Assembly: GCF_009649955.1 (NCBI RefSeq) | Contig: NZ_CP045875.1 | Span: 3,154,982-3,218,981, forward strand | DNA length: 64,000 nt | Direction of reading: 5' to 3' | Origin: Heliorestis convoluta | GTDB lineage: Bacteria > Bacillota > Desulfitobacteriia > Heliobacteriales > Heliobacteriaceae | Shown: piece after piece, positions 44,620-53,454 of the stretch | Position numbering within the stretch: the first letter of the stretch is position 1 | Layout: each line of letters opens with the position of its first letter | Made by a program: the position numbers and the translations under genes | Notes under the pieces: model-generated | Told to the model about the DNA's origin: nothing | The model's database searches: none | The model's input: only the letters and a program-made list of their open reading frames with translations

Positions 44620-46533
44620 ATGAAGCACAAACTGTTTATGGGCAATGAAGCCATCGCTTGGGGTGCCATTGAAGCGGGCGTCGCAGTGGTGGCAGCCTAT
44701 CCCGGCACACCGTCTACTGAAATTACGGAGACAGTATTACGCCACAGTAAAGAGTACGGAATCGCAGCTGAATGGTCTGTCAATGAAAAAATTGCTCTCG
44801 AGACAGCCATCGCGGCTTCTTGGTCCGGTCTACGCGCCATGGCTTGCATGAAGCAGGTAGGCCTTAACGTTGCGGCTGATCCACTTATGACATTAGCCTA
44901 CCTTGGCGTTAAAGGCGGCTTGGTCATTGTTGTTGCTGATGACCCCGGTCCTCACAGTTCGCAGACGGAGCAAGACACCCGGCTTTTTGGTCGCTTTGCC
45001 AAAATTCCGGTGCTCGATCCAGCGACACCTGCAGAAGCTCGTGAAATGACCTTGAAAGCTTTTGAGCTTTCAGAAGAGATGGGAGTACCAGTTATTCTTC
45101 GCCCTACAACTCGAGTTTGTCATGTTTGCCAGGACATCGCTTTTATACCGCCTCCTCAAGAAAAAAGTCGTCTGAAGGGCAATTTTGAAAAAGATCCTCG
45201 CTGGGTGATTATGCCTTCCCGCTCATCGCAAGCCCATCGACAGCTTAATGCCATTCAGCCCAAAATCGCCCGTTGGACTCTGCAAGCGGGATTCAATGAA
45301 TCTCGATGGATCAGAGGTGGCAATAAGGAATTAAAAGACCTAGGGATTATCGCCAGCGGAATTTCTTTTAACTACGTGAAAGAAGCCTTAGAACGCTTTG
45401 GTTTGACAGCAGAAGTTTATAAAATTGGAGCACCTATCCCTTTTACGACGGAAGGTTTGTTTGAATATCTACAAGGCAAGTCCTCCGTGCTATGCGTTGA
45501 AGAACTTGAGCCAGTCATTGAAGAGCAATTGCTCACTGCTTTATCGCTAAACCGAGCATTCAATTCTCTGTCCGTCTATGGTAAATATTCCGAGACCTTG
45601 CCGCGAGAAGGTGAGTTTAACAGCGATCTCGTGGCAACGAGACTGCTTAGCTTCTTCCGAGAAGCTGATCCTTTGCTCGCAGAGAGTATCGAAGCAGCGT
45701 TGCCCAATCTTGTAGGTAGTACATATAGAAACACAAGTGAAGATCGCCCCGAACCGCCAAGAAGAGCACCCGTTCTATGTGCTGGCTGTCCTCATCGTAA
45801 TTCTTTTTACGCTTTCAATGTGGCAGCTCGTCCTAAGAAGGCCATTTTTACTGGCGACATTGGCTGTTATACCCTTGGCGCTTTGCCCCCACTGAACGCT
45901 TCGGACACATGCCTCTGCATGGGCGCTTCTACAGCCATGGCAGCAGCCTTTCATAAAGTCGAAAAAGATCGTCCCGTTGTTGCTTTTATGGGGGACTCTA
46001 CCTTTTTCCATTCCGGCATGGCGCCTTTAATTAATGCTGTTTATAACCAAGCTCGAATGACCCTTGTAATACTTGATAACGAAACGACGGCTATGACGGG
46101 CCATCAACCCCATCCTGGCATGGGTATAACGGGAACAGGAGAGCAGACTTTTCGCTTTAATTTTGAAGCCATAGCTCGCTCTTGCGGTGCCAACTGGGTA
46201 CGCACTGTAGACCCTTACGATTTAGAGGCAACCATTGAGGCTGCTCGTGAGGCTTTAGATCAGCCTGGTGTTTCTGTTCTGATCTGTCAACGCCTATGTA
46301 TTAACCGGACTCGTCCTTCTAAGCCTTACGTTGTCGACCAAGAGGCTTGCCTTCGCTGTGGAATCTGTATTGATCGCTTAGGCTGTCCTGCTCTTTTTGA
46401 AGGAGATCGGGGAGAAGATCGGAAGCAAAAGAGACGAGGGCCTGCTTATATTGAAAAAGCCAAATGTACGGGCTGTGGGGCCTGTGCGTATGTTTGTCCG
46501 AAGAAAGTGATTCAACAGGAGGGAAGCTTATGA
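44620..46533 (+). CDS. iorA: Indolepyruvate ferredoxin oxidoreductase, alpha subunit
   Basis: IorA with IorB converts arylpyruvates to aryl-acetyl-CoA, CO2 and reduced ferredoxin (or the reverse). The 637-aa protein has the pyrimidine-binding N-terminus (AAYPGTPSTEI), the TPP region CAGCPHR, GDIGCYT and DNETTAMTGHQPHPG, and two C-terminal [4Fe-4S] sites, CLRCGICIDRLGC and CTGCGACAYVC. A TATAAT box lies at 44558-44563. iorB overlaps its stop. Confidence 0.96.
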   Translation: MKHKLFMGNEAIAWGAIEAGVAVVAAYPGTPSTEITETVLRHSKEYGIAAEWSVNEKIALETAIAASWSGLRAMACMKQVGLNVAADPLMTLAYLGVKGGLVIVVADDPGPHSSQTEQDTRLFGRFAKIPVLDPATPAEAREMTLKAFELSEEMGVPVILRPTTRVCHVCQDIAFIPPPQEKSRLKGNFEKDPRWVIMPSRSSQAHRQLNAIQPKIARWTLQAGFNESRWIRGGNKELKDLGIIASGISFNYVKEALERFGLTAEVYKIGAPIPFTTEGLFEYLQGKSSVLCVEELEPVIEEQLLTALSLNRAFNSLSVYGKYSETLPREGEFNSDLVATRLLSFFREADPLLAESIEAALPNLVGSTYRNTSEDRPEPPRRAPVLCAGCPHRNSFYAFNVAARPKKAIFTGDIGCYTLGALPPLNASDTCLCMGASTAMAAAFHKVEKDRPVVAFMGDSTFFHSGMAPLINAVYNQARMTLVILDNETTAMTGHQPHPGMGITGTGEQTFRFNFEAIARSCGANWVRTVDPYDLEATIEAAREALDQPGVSVLICQRLCINRTRPSKPYVVDQEACLRCGICIDRLGCPALFEGDRGEDRKQKRRGPAYIEKAKCTGCGACAYVCPKKVIQQEGSL

Positions 46534-47135
46534 ACTGCTTTGACCTGATCATTTCTGGTGTTGGTGGGCAGGGAACAGTGCTTGCTTCCCGCCTTTTTGC
46601 AGAAGCGGCTCTTAAAGTTGGTCTAGAAGTGCGCACTTCGGAGACCATTGGCATGGCGCAGCGCGAAGGCCCTGTGATCAGCCATGTGCGAGTCGGTCAG
46701 AATCTCTCAGGCGCTTTGATTCCCAATGGAAAGGCTCAAATCTTGCTGAGTCTAGAACCAGCTGAAGCATTGCGCAACTGGGACAAGCTTGCTCCTGATG
46801 GCATAGCCCTTGTTAACAGTCGACCCATCATTCCGCCAGGATTATCGTCAAACGAAAAAGGCTACAATGTGCCATCGATACTCAACTTTCTAGCACAAGA
46901 AAAAGATCGAGTGTCTCTACTCGATGCGACAGAAATAGCGCTAGAAGCAGGTAATGTAAAAGCTGTGAACATGGTCATGCTTGGTGCATTGTCTACAGTA
47001 GATATACTTCCTTTTCCAGGTGAGTCCCTCTGGTCAGTGGCAGAAGAAGTGCTGCCATCTCACCTACTAGAAGTAAACCGCCTGGCTTTCCAGGCAGGAC
47101 GGACTGCTTTTGAGAAGAGCGTAGAGATTATTTAG
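46530..47135 (+). CDS. iorB: Indolepyruvate ferredoxin oxidoreductase, beta subunit
   Basis: The 201-aa gamma-type subunit has SGVGGQGTVLASRLFAEAA and SETIGMAQREGPVISHVR. ATG 46530 follows CAGGAGGG and overlaps the iorA TGA by four bases; the frame is open upstream inside iorA but that is not used. Confidence 0.96.
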   Translation: MNCFDLIISGVGGQGTVLASRLFAEAALKVGLEVRTSETIGMAQREGPVISHVRVGQNLSGALIPNGKAQILLSLEPAEALRNWDKLAPDGIALVNSRPIIPPGLSSNEKGYNVPSILNFLAQEKDRVSLLDATEIALEAGNVKAVNMVMLGALSTVDILPFPGESLWSVAEEVLPSHLLEVNRLAFQAGRTAFEKSVEII

Positions 47136-47174
47136 AAAAGTTGAGAGGTAACAACAGGAGTTGAGTAGAGTTCT

Positions 47175-48431
47175 ATGGCTTCCATTATTGATTATGAAAG
47201 AATCACCCAGGAACAGTGGCCTAAACTGATTACTGCTGTCAATTATGCTTTCGAAAAAAGCCCCTTTTACCGTGAACGCTTGGGCCAAGCTGGATTTCAG
47301 CGAGGCGATCTTACATCCATCGAAGACCTAGCTCGCTTGCCTTTTACGACCAAAGAGGACTTGCGAGCAGGCTATCCTCTCGGCTTAATGGCAGCCGATG
47401 AAAAAGATGTAGTCCGTATTCATTCTTCTTCAGGAACAACAGGAAAGCCCGTTATTGTTCCTTATACCCAAAAAGATGTTCTTGATTGGGCCGTAATGAT
47501 GGCACGAGCTTTGGCAATGGCGGGTGTTACTTCTCTGGATCGAGTTCAGGTAACACCTGGATACGGTCTTTGGACAGCCGGCACAGGCTTTCAAGCTGGT
47601 GTGGAGCAACTAGGCGCCATGGCCATCCCAACAGGTCCTGGCAATACGGAAAAGCAGCTCGAAATGATGACGCAGTTGAAAACGACCGTCTTAATTGGCA
47701 CTTCTTCTTATGGCTTACTCCTTGCTGAGGAAGCGGCGAAGCGAGGCCTCTTAGATCAACTTCACTTGCGCTTAGGCATCTTCGGATCGGAACGGTGGGG
47801 CAATAAGATGCGCCAGCACATGGAAGAGCTCTTAGATATTCAGACTTTTGATATCTATGGCTTGACAGAAATCTACGGTCCTGGTATCGCCATTGATTGC
47901 GCCTATCACCAAGGATTGCACTACTGGCATGACTTCTTATACTTTGAAATTATTGACCCTGTGACAGGAAAAGTCTTGCCGCCAGGGCAAGAAGGCGAAC
48001 TTGTCATTACCACTCTAACCAAAGAAGGGATGCCACTGATTCGCTTCCGCACACGTGATCTGACAAGATTGGTCCAGGAGGCTTGTCCTTGTGGCAGTCC
48101 TTATCCGATGATGAAACGTCTCATCGGACGGAGTGATGATATGTTCAAAATCAAAGGCGTCAACATCTTTCCAGGTCAGATCGATCAGGTTCTTTCTCAA
48201 ACGAAAGGTGCTTTAAGTGAATATCAGATCATCTTAGAGCGCCGGGAATATAAGGATCATATGTGTCTGAAAGTGGAGATTGAAGAAGGCTATTCATCAG
48301 ATGAAGTTGCTGCTTCTTGTCGTAGTCAAATCAAGTCTTCTATCGGTATTCTGGCTGAAGTGACGTGCTTGCCCCAAGGTAGCTTGCCTCGGAGCGAGAA
48401 AAAAACGAAGCGACTTTTCGATTATCGGTAG
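47175..48431 (+). CDS. paaK: Phenylacetate-CoA ligase (AMP-forming)
   Basis: The 418-aa adenylate-forming enzyme has the P-loop HSSSGTTGKPVIV, YGLTEIYGPG and the PaaK C-terminal LIGRSDDMFKIKGVNIFP. It activates phenylacetate or another arylacetate to the CoA thioester with ATP. It lies 40 bases after iorB; the link with IorAB is typical of anaerobes that make or break down aryl acids. Confidence 0.93.
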   Translation: MASIIDYERITQEQWPKLITAVNYAFEKSPFYRERLGQAGFQRGDLTSIEDLARLPFTTKEDLRAGYPLGLMAADEKDVVRIHSSSGTTGKPVIVPYTQKDVLDWAVMMARALAMAGVTSLDRVQVTPGYGLWTAGTGFQAGVEQLGAMAIPTGPGNTEKQLEMMTQLKTTVLIGTSSYGLLLAEEAAKRGLLDQLHLRLGIFGSERWGNKMRQHMEELLDIQTFDIYGLTEIYGPGIAIDCAYHQGLHYWHDFLYFEIIDPVTGKVLPPGQEGELVITTLTKEGMPLIRFRTRDLTRLVQEACPCGSPYPMMKRLIGRSDDMFKIKGVNIFPGQIDQVLSQTKGALSEYQIILERREYKDHMCLKVEIEEGYSSDEVAASCRSQIKSSIGILAEVTCLPQGSLPRSEKKTKRLFDYR

Positions 48432-48499
48432 CACGCCTTGACCTATTGCTGAGCTGAGATGAGAGATTGATCTTATATTTTCAAAAAGGAGGAAAAATT

Positions 48500-49540
48500 T
48501 TGAAAAGAAAAAAAGTACTGTTATCTTTATTCGTTACTCTATTGCTCCTTAGTTTTATAACGTCTGGCTGTGGAGACAACCAACAGGCAGGAACAGATGC
48601 AGATAATCCGATTGTATTAAAGTATGCATTCTTTGCTCCGGCCAATACATTCCCAGCCCAGCAAATGGAGAAGTGGAAAGAGGAAGTAGAAAATCGTACT
48701 AACAACAGAGTTAAGGTAGAACTATTCCCAGGTGGTACAATCCTTACGGACAAAAATATGTATGACGGTGTGAAAAACGGGGTTGTAGAAATGGGTTTGT
48801 CAAGTACAACCTATGAACCAGGAAGATTCCCACTCCTAGGTATATCTGATCTCCCTTCAGGCTATCCCAATGCGACTGTAGCCAGCAAGGTTGTTTATGA
48901 CTTGATTCAAGAGTATCCACCGGAAGCATTTCAAGATTTCAAAATTATTACAGCTTTTGCTACTGAACCAAATTACTTGATGACGAATTTTCCAGTATCG
49001 ACACTACAGGGTTTACAAGGTAAAAGAATAAGAATATCTAGTTCTGTAACACCTGTCTTAACACAACTTGGCGCCAGTCCGATTAGCATGTCTATGGCCG
49101 AAGTGCCTCAATCTTTACAAACCGGTATTGTAGAAGGCATTGTTACTTCACGAGAAGTGCTCAAAGATTTAAAACTGGTAGAAAATCTTAGCTATGGAGT
49201 CGATTATCCTTTAAGCATTGTAACCTTTGTAGCAGTTATGAACAAGAATGTCTGGGATTCTCTTCCTTCTGATATACAGCAAGTCATCGACGAATTAGGC
49301 CAGGAAATGGCCATTTGGACGGGAGAATACAAGGATAGTCACGTTGCGGAGTCGTTAGACTGGAGCAAAAATAACCATGCTTTTGAGTTAATTCGTCTTT
49401 CTCAAGATGAAATAGAAGCTTGGAATCAAGTGCTACAGCCCTTACAAGATGAATATGTGGCTGATCTACAGTCAAAAGGGTTGCCTGCTGAAGCCTATCA
49501 AGAGCGGCTTTATGAATTGATCAGCCAGTATAGTCAATAA
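48500..49540 (+). CDS. TRAP transporter substrate-binding lipoprotein, DctP family
   Basis: The 346-aa precursor has a signal peptide ending at the lipobox SGCG. The body has LKYAFFAPANTFPAQQMEKW and IRISSSVTPVLTQLGASP, the TAXI/DctP pattern with a substrate Arg likely in that segment. TTG 48500 follows AAAGGAGGAAAA. With the two permease genes following it forms a complete tripartite transporter. Its substrate is not known; the neighbours suggest an aryl acid. Confidence 0.92.
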   Translation: MKRKKVLLSLFVTLLLLSFITSGCGDNQQAGTDADNPIVLKYAFFAPANTFPAQQMEKWKEEVENRTNNRVKVELFPGGTILTDKNMYDGVKNGVVEMGLSSTTYEPGRFPLLGISDLPSGYPNATVASKVVYDLIQEYPPEAFQDFKIITAFATEPNYLMTNFPVSTLQGLQGKRIRISSSVTPVLTQLGASPISMSMAEVPQSLQTGIVEGIVTSREVLKDLKLVENLSYGVDYPLSIVTFVAVMNKNVWDSLPSDIQQVIDELGQEMAIWTGEYKDSHVAESLDWSKNNHAFELIRLSQDEIEAWNQVLQPLQDEYVADLQSKGLPAEAYQERLYELISQYSQ

Positions 49541-49618
49541 GCTCTATTCTGCAAAAAGACCTGTTGTGATTCTACTAAAAATACTGGTTCTTGGAAAAGG
49601 GGGTTGCGTCAAGAAACA

Positions 49619-50137
49619 ATGAGCCATGGAAGAAGCATGAAGAATAGAATTGTTGATCGATTGGATAGGACAAGCTATCTGCTAAATCATGGTCTTGCCT
49701 TTTTGGCGGGATCCTGCTTGTTGTTGATGATGGCCTTGGTCGTAGGCAATGCAGTTATGCGCTTCTTTGGAGCGCCCATTCTTGGAACGACTGAAATTGT
49801 CGGATGGCTTACAGCCCTATCGATTGCTTTAGGACTCGGTTATACGCAGATCACTCGTGGCTATGTTGAAATCAATGCTTTGGTTGAAAGATTCCCTCCC
49901 TTGTTGAAGAAAATTTTGCATAAGGCTGTTCTTGTTACGAGCATGCTCTTTTTTGCTCTTGTTTCTTGGCAGCTAGTTCTATATGGTCTTACAGTAAAGC
50001 AAAATGGCAACCTTTCCGAAACTTTATGGATACCTTTTTATCCACTTATATTTCTTATTGCGCTAGGATTCGCTGGTTTGACCTTTGCTATTTTTGTAGA
50101 TTTTTTTAAGCAGTTAGTGGGTGATGCCCGAAAATGA
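49619..50137 (+). CDS. TRAP transporter small permease, DctQ family
   Basis: The product is about 172 aa with four membrane segments and RFFGAPILGTTEIVGWLTALSIALG, the DctQ pattern. The start is uncertain among TTG 49604, ATG 49619 and ATG 49637; AAAGGGGGT lies before the first. Its end overlaps the dctM start by four bases. Confidence 0.88.
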   Translation: MSHGRSMKNRIVDRLDRTSYLLNHGLAFLAGSCLLLMMALVVGNAVMRFFGAPILGTTEIVGWLTALSIALGLGYTQITRGYVEINALVERFPPLLKKILHKAVLVTSMLFFALVSWQLVLYGLTVKQNGNLSETLWIPFYPLIFLIALGFAGLTFAIFVDFFKQLVGDARK

Positions 50138-51426
50138 GTTTGGTAACGGTATCTTTGCTTGGCTTGGGTGCGCTTTTTTTACTAATGATGTTAAGAATGC
50201 CTATTGCCTTCGCTATGTTTATAGTAGGATTTGTGGGTTTGTTGGTCGTCGTTTCTCCAGCGGCTGCTTTTACGGTTTTAACGTCAGATCTTTGGAATCA
50301 ATTATCTAGCTATACGTTAAGCGTAATTCCTCTATACATATTAATGGGCGAAATACTTTTTCGGACAGGCGTAACCCGTAGTCTCTTTGAAACGGCCTAT
50401 ACATGGATGGGACACTTAAAAGGGGGTATGGCCGCTGCTGTGGTCATGGCAAGTGCAGGATTTGCCGCAATTTGCGGTTCTAATTCAGCCTCCGCTGCAG
50501 CGATGTGTACGATTGCGCTACCAGAATTAAAAAAGATTAAATATAACGATTCCTTAAGCACAGGAGCTGTTGCCGCAGGAGGGACGCTCGGCATCATTAT
50601 TCCGCCGAGTACGGTCTTAATCATTATTGCTTTGCAGACAGAACAGTCCGTGAGGCAATTGTTCGTTGCTAGTGTAATCCCTGGCATTCTCTTAATGCTG
50701 CTATTTTTGGGTACTGTTTTTTATCTCTGTCATCGCAATCCTAGCATGGGCCCTACGGGACCTAAAGCAACGTTACAAGAGAGATTGGCCTCTTTGCCCG
50801 GATTGCTACCTACATTGCTACTTTTTACATTTGTTATTGGCGGGCTTTTTCTAGGCTGGTTCACACCGACTGAATCAGGTGCTTTCGGGGCCCTTGGAGC
50901 CATGATCATTGCAATGGCAATGAAGAGTTTAACCCTTGATAACCTGAGAGAGGCACTATATAGCACCATAAAATCATCAACAATGGTTATAACGTTGATC
51001 ATAGGCGCCTTGTTATTTGGTCGTTTTCTAGCAATTACTCGGTTGCCCTATGAAATTGCTGAATTTGTCAACACACTTGACGTTATGCCCTTCGTTGTCT
51101 TAGCGGTGATTTTAGCAATATACTTGATTGGCGGCTCTTTAATGGACGCTCTTGGGTTTTTAATCATTTCGATCCCTATTTTTTACCCTACTATTATATC
51201 GCTTGGCTACGATCCCCTATGGTTTGCCGTCGTTTTATGCATTGTAACCAGTGCTGGGGCGATTACTCCTCCTGTTGGGGTTAATGCTTTTGTTGTAAAA
51301 GGATTAGCACCTGCTGTACCTATGATGTCTATTTTTAAGGGATCTTCGATTTTTCTCGTTAGCTATTTGATACTTCTTGCTATACTGATTGCATTTCCTC
51401 AGATTGTTACTTTTGCGGTGAAGTAG
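50134..51426 (+). CDS. TRAP transporter large permease, DctM family
   Basis: The 430-aa protein has about twelve membrane segments and the DctM segments LRMPIAFAMFIVGFVGL, GTLGIIIPPST and ITPPVGVNAFVVKG. It drives uptake of a carboxylate with Na+ or H+. It forms one transporter with the two genes before it. Confidence 0.94.
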   Translation: MSLVTVSLLGLGALFLLMMLRMPIAFAMFIVGFVGLLVVVSPAAAFTVLTSDLWNQLSSYTLSVIPLYILMGEILFRTGVTRSLFETAYTWMGHLKGGMAAAVVMASAGFAAICGSNSASAAAMCTIALPELKKIKYNDSLSTGAVAAGGTLGIIIPPSTVLIIIALQTEQSVRQLFVASVIPGILLMLLFLGTVFYLCHRNPSMGPTGPKATLQERLASLPGLLPTLLLFTFVIGGLFLGWFTPTESGAFGALGAMIIAMAMKSLTLDNLREALYSTIKSSTMVITLIIGALLFGRFLAITRLPYEIAEFVNTLDVMPFVVLAVILAIYLIGGSLMDALGFLIISIPIFYPTIISLGYDPLWFAVVLCIVTSAGAITPPVGVNAFVVKGLAPAVPMMSIFKGSSIFLVSYLILLAILIAFPQIVTFAVK

Positions 51427-51477
51427 TATTATTTTTCATATTTGGTTGTGCCCAAGCTGGCATGGCTGGTTAACAAA

Positions 51478-51519
51478 CAAAAAGCATCCCTCAGAATAGA
51501 CTGAAGGGATGCTTTTTGC
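51478..51519. terminator. Bidirectional terminator
   Basis: AAAAAGCATCCCTCA pairs with TGAAGGGATGCTTTTT, with A and T runs on the two sides, so it can serve dctM and the convergent minus-strand gene. Confidence 0.85.
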
Positions 51520-51525
51520 TTTATG

Positions 51526-53208
51526 TTACGAATAAGAAGGCAAGCCTATTTGCTCAAGGTAGTTTTCCGCTGCTTCTATGAGAAACTGAAAGGCTTCGTC
51601 TTTTTGGCCTTCTCGTCTTTCTAACAAAGATTGACTATAACGGAGATCATGCAAAGTAAGTAGGGGATGTTCAAACAATCCATAATAGGGATCCATCATA
51701 GAGGTAGGGTCCACTTTAACTTTTTCTTGGGGCCAGGAAGAGGCTATATCTTGTATAGCCAAACGTATGATTTCTGCTGTCTCTAAAAACGAATTATTTG
51801 GCTCTTCTTCATAAATCTCGTAGAGAAAATTCATGGCTGTAACCAATTGGTTTAACGAAACAGACGTCACCGTAGGTTGGTAGGGCCAATCGTCTAGTCT
51901 ATCCTGATTGCGATCACACTTCGAGAGTTCCGATATCGTCCTTCCTTCGCTGTGACCGTTACGATAATCAAAATAGTCATAAACTAGATAGCCACCGCGC
52001 TCTGTCAGTCGATGATGATAACGGGCATATTGACCAAGAAAGTCAGCATAGCGCAAAGCCCCTTCTAAAAAATCCCTTTTCCCATAATGACGGTAGCCAT
52101 GTAGCAAAAAAAGAGCTGCGTCACTATTAAAACGACTGTCAAAAAAGCCTGCCTCGATCCCGTAACTGTCGTAAAGCCAGGTAGAACGAGGCGCTGTTGG
52201 CCAGATACCTTCTGGAAGCTGTGTTTTTAAGGCTCCATCAAGAGAAAGAAGAGCCATGTTCTTAGCAAAACGGTCTTGGCCTTCGAGCAGAAGCTTATTG
52301 CCCACATGATGGGCGGGAACGACCCAGAAGCCACGACAGTCATAAGGTTCATAAGTAGGGGGTGTAATTGCTTGTACACCTTCTCGCGTCCAGGCGCGAA
52401 GTCGATCAAGGTTGGCTGTACTGCGCAAAGCATTTTGAGCTTCATCATCCCATAAGAATAGATCCTTTTGACCTAGGAGGCTCCAATGCTCCACTTCCAA
52501 GCCTGCCTGATGGGGCAAGTGAAAGGTGATAACTTTGCTCTCCCCCTGATCGAGATATGTCGCCGGTGGCAAAAGATCATAACGTTCTTTTCTCACACCC
52601 AGACCAAGAGGCTCGTATACATAAACCAGACTCAGGTAAGCGCTAAAGTCATGGCCATCTAAAAAGAGACTTTGACGAGGCAAGACCTCTTGGTCATTCA
52701 AAAGTACAGCAGTGCTCCAAGCGCTAGTTTCTACCGTCAAATCACCGTCGTAGGTTAGATAGCGCAAGGAGACTTCATCGAAAGAAGAATCTATGGTAAG
52801 TGATAGAGACAAAGGTTCCTCGAGCGTTTGCAAAGGTTTATATCGAAGGAAATAGTAACTATCAAGAGTAGGTTCTAAAAAGCCAATGTCTACAAGCAAT
52901 TCACCGAAAAGAACTTTTTGCCGACCTTGTTGCTGATAGACTTCAAAAAACTGCGATTCTATTGTGATAGGCTTAGCCTTCGAAGCAGTAAGATCTGATG
53001 ACAAAGGCTTTTCTTTCGATTCCAATATAAAATTGGTAGAAGTAAGATGCAAGGAAAAAGAAGAACCCTCAGTAGGTTGTTGAAAATGTAACAGCGTTGA
53101 CTTGCTTTCTTCGCCATAGAACTTTTCCAGTGCCATGAAAGAAAGAGCAAAACTTATAAAAAAGAAGATTGTTAGCCACAAAAGATGAAGCAATTTTCTA
53201 TTCTTCAT
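51526..53208 (-). CDS. Membrane-anchored protein of unknown function, 560 aa
   Basis: One N-terminal membrane segment (about 8-27) is followed by an extracytoplasmic part. Residues 40-270 look beta-rich; residues 280-555 have alternating helical stretches with many aromatic and acidic residues (TWLYDSYGIEAGFFDSRFNSDAA, GYLVYDYFDYRN), recalling (alpha/alpha)6-toroid carbohydrate-active enzymes, but I cannot name a family. AGGCCTCC-type spacing before ATG is normal. It stands downstream of the dynamin gene on the same strand. Confidence 0.7.
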   Translation of the reverse strand: MKNRKLLHLLWLTIFFFISFALSFMALEKFYGEESKSTLLHFQQPTEGSSFSLHLTSTNFILESKEKPLSSDLTASKAKPITIESQFFEVYQQQGRQKVLFGELLVDIGFLEPTLDSYYFLRYKPLQTLEEPLSLSLTIDSSFDEVSLRYLTYDGDLTVETSAWSTAVLLNDQEVLPRQSLFLDGHDFSAYLSLVYVYEPLGLGVRKERYDLLPPATYLDQGESKVITFHLPHQAGLEVEHWSLLGQKDLFLWDDEAQNALRSTANLDRLRAWTREGVQAITPPTYEPYDCRGFWVVPAHHVGNKLLLEGQDRFAKNMALLSLDGALKTQLPEGIWPTAPRSTWLYDSYGIEAGFFDSRFNSDAALFLLHGYRHYGKRDFLEGALRYADFLGQYARYHHRLTERGGYLVYDYFDYRNGHSEGRTISELSKCDRNQDRLDDWPYQPTVTSVSLNQLVTAMNFLYEIYEEEPNNSFLETAEIIRLAIQDIASSWPQEKVKVDPTSMMDPYYGLFEHPLLTLHDLRYSQSLLERREGQKDEAFQFLIEAAENYLEQIGLPSYS

Positions 53209-53454
53209 AAAAGGCCTCCAAATCCAAATCCGGTGCTACAACTAACAAGGGGGTCTACGGTGCAAACAATAATTCAGAAACAATGCGAATGATTTGGAAG
53301 CCAACTATAAATCGATATAGAAATATAGTAATTTTTAGACGCTCTGGCGAGATTCTGTCGGGAAAGTTATCTTTATCAGTACATAGAAGATATATCAATT
53401 ATACGGTAAATTATATAATTCTACAATCAATAGCAAAGATCAAAAGTAAAGAAG

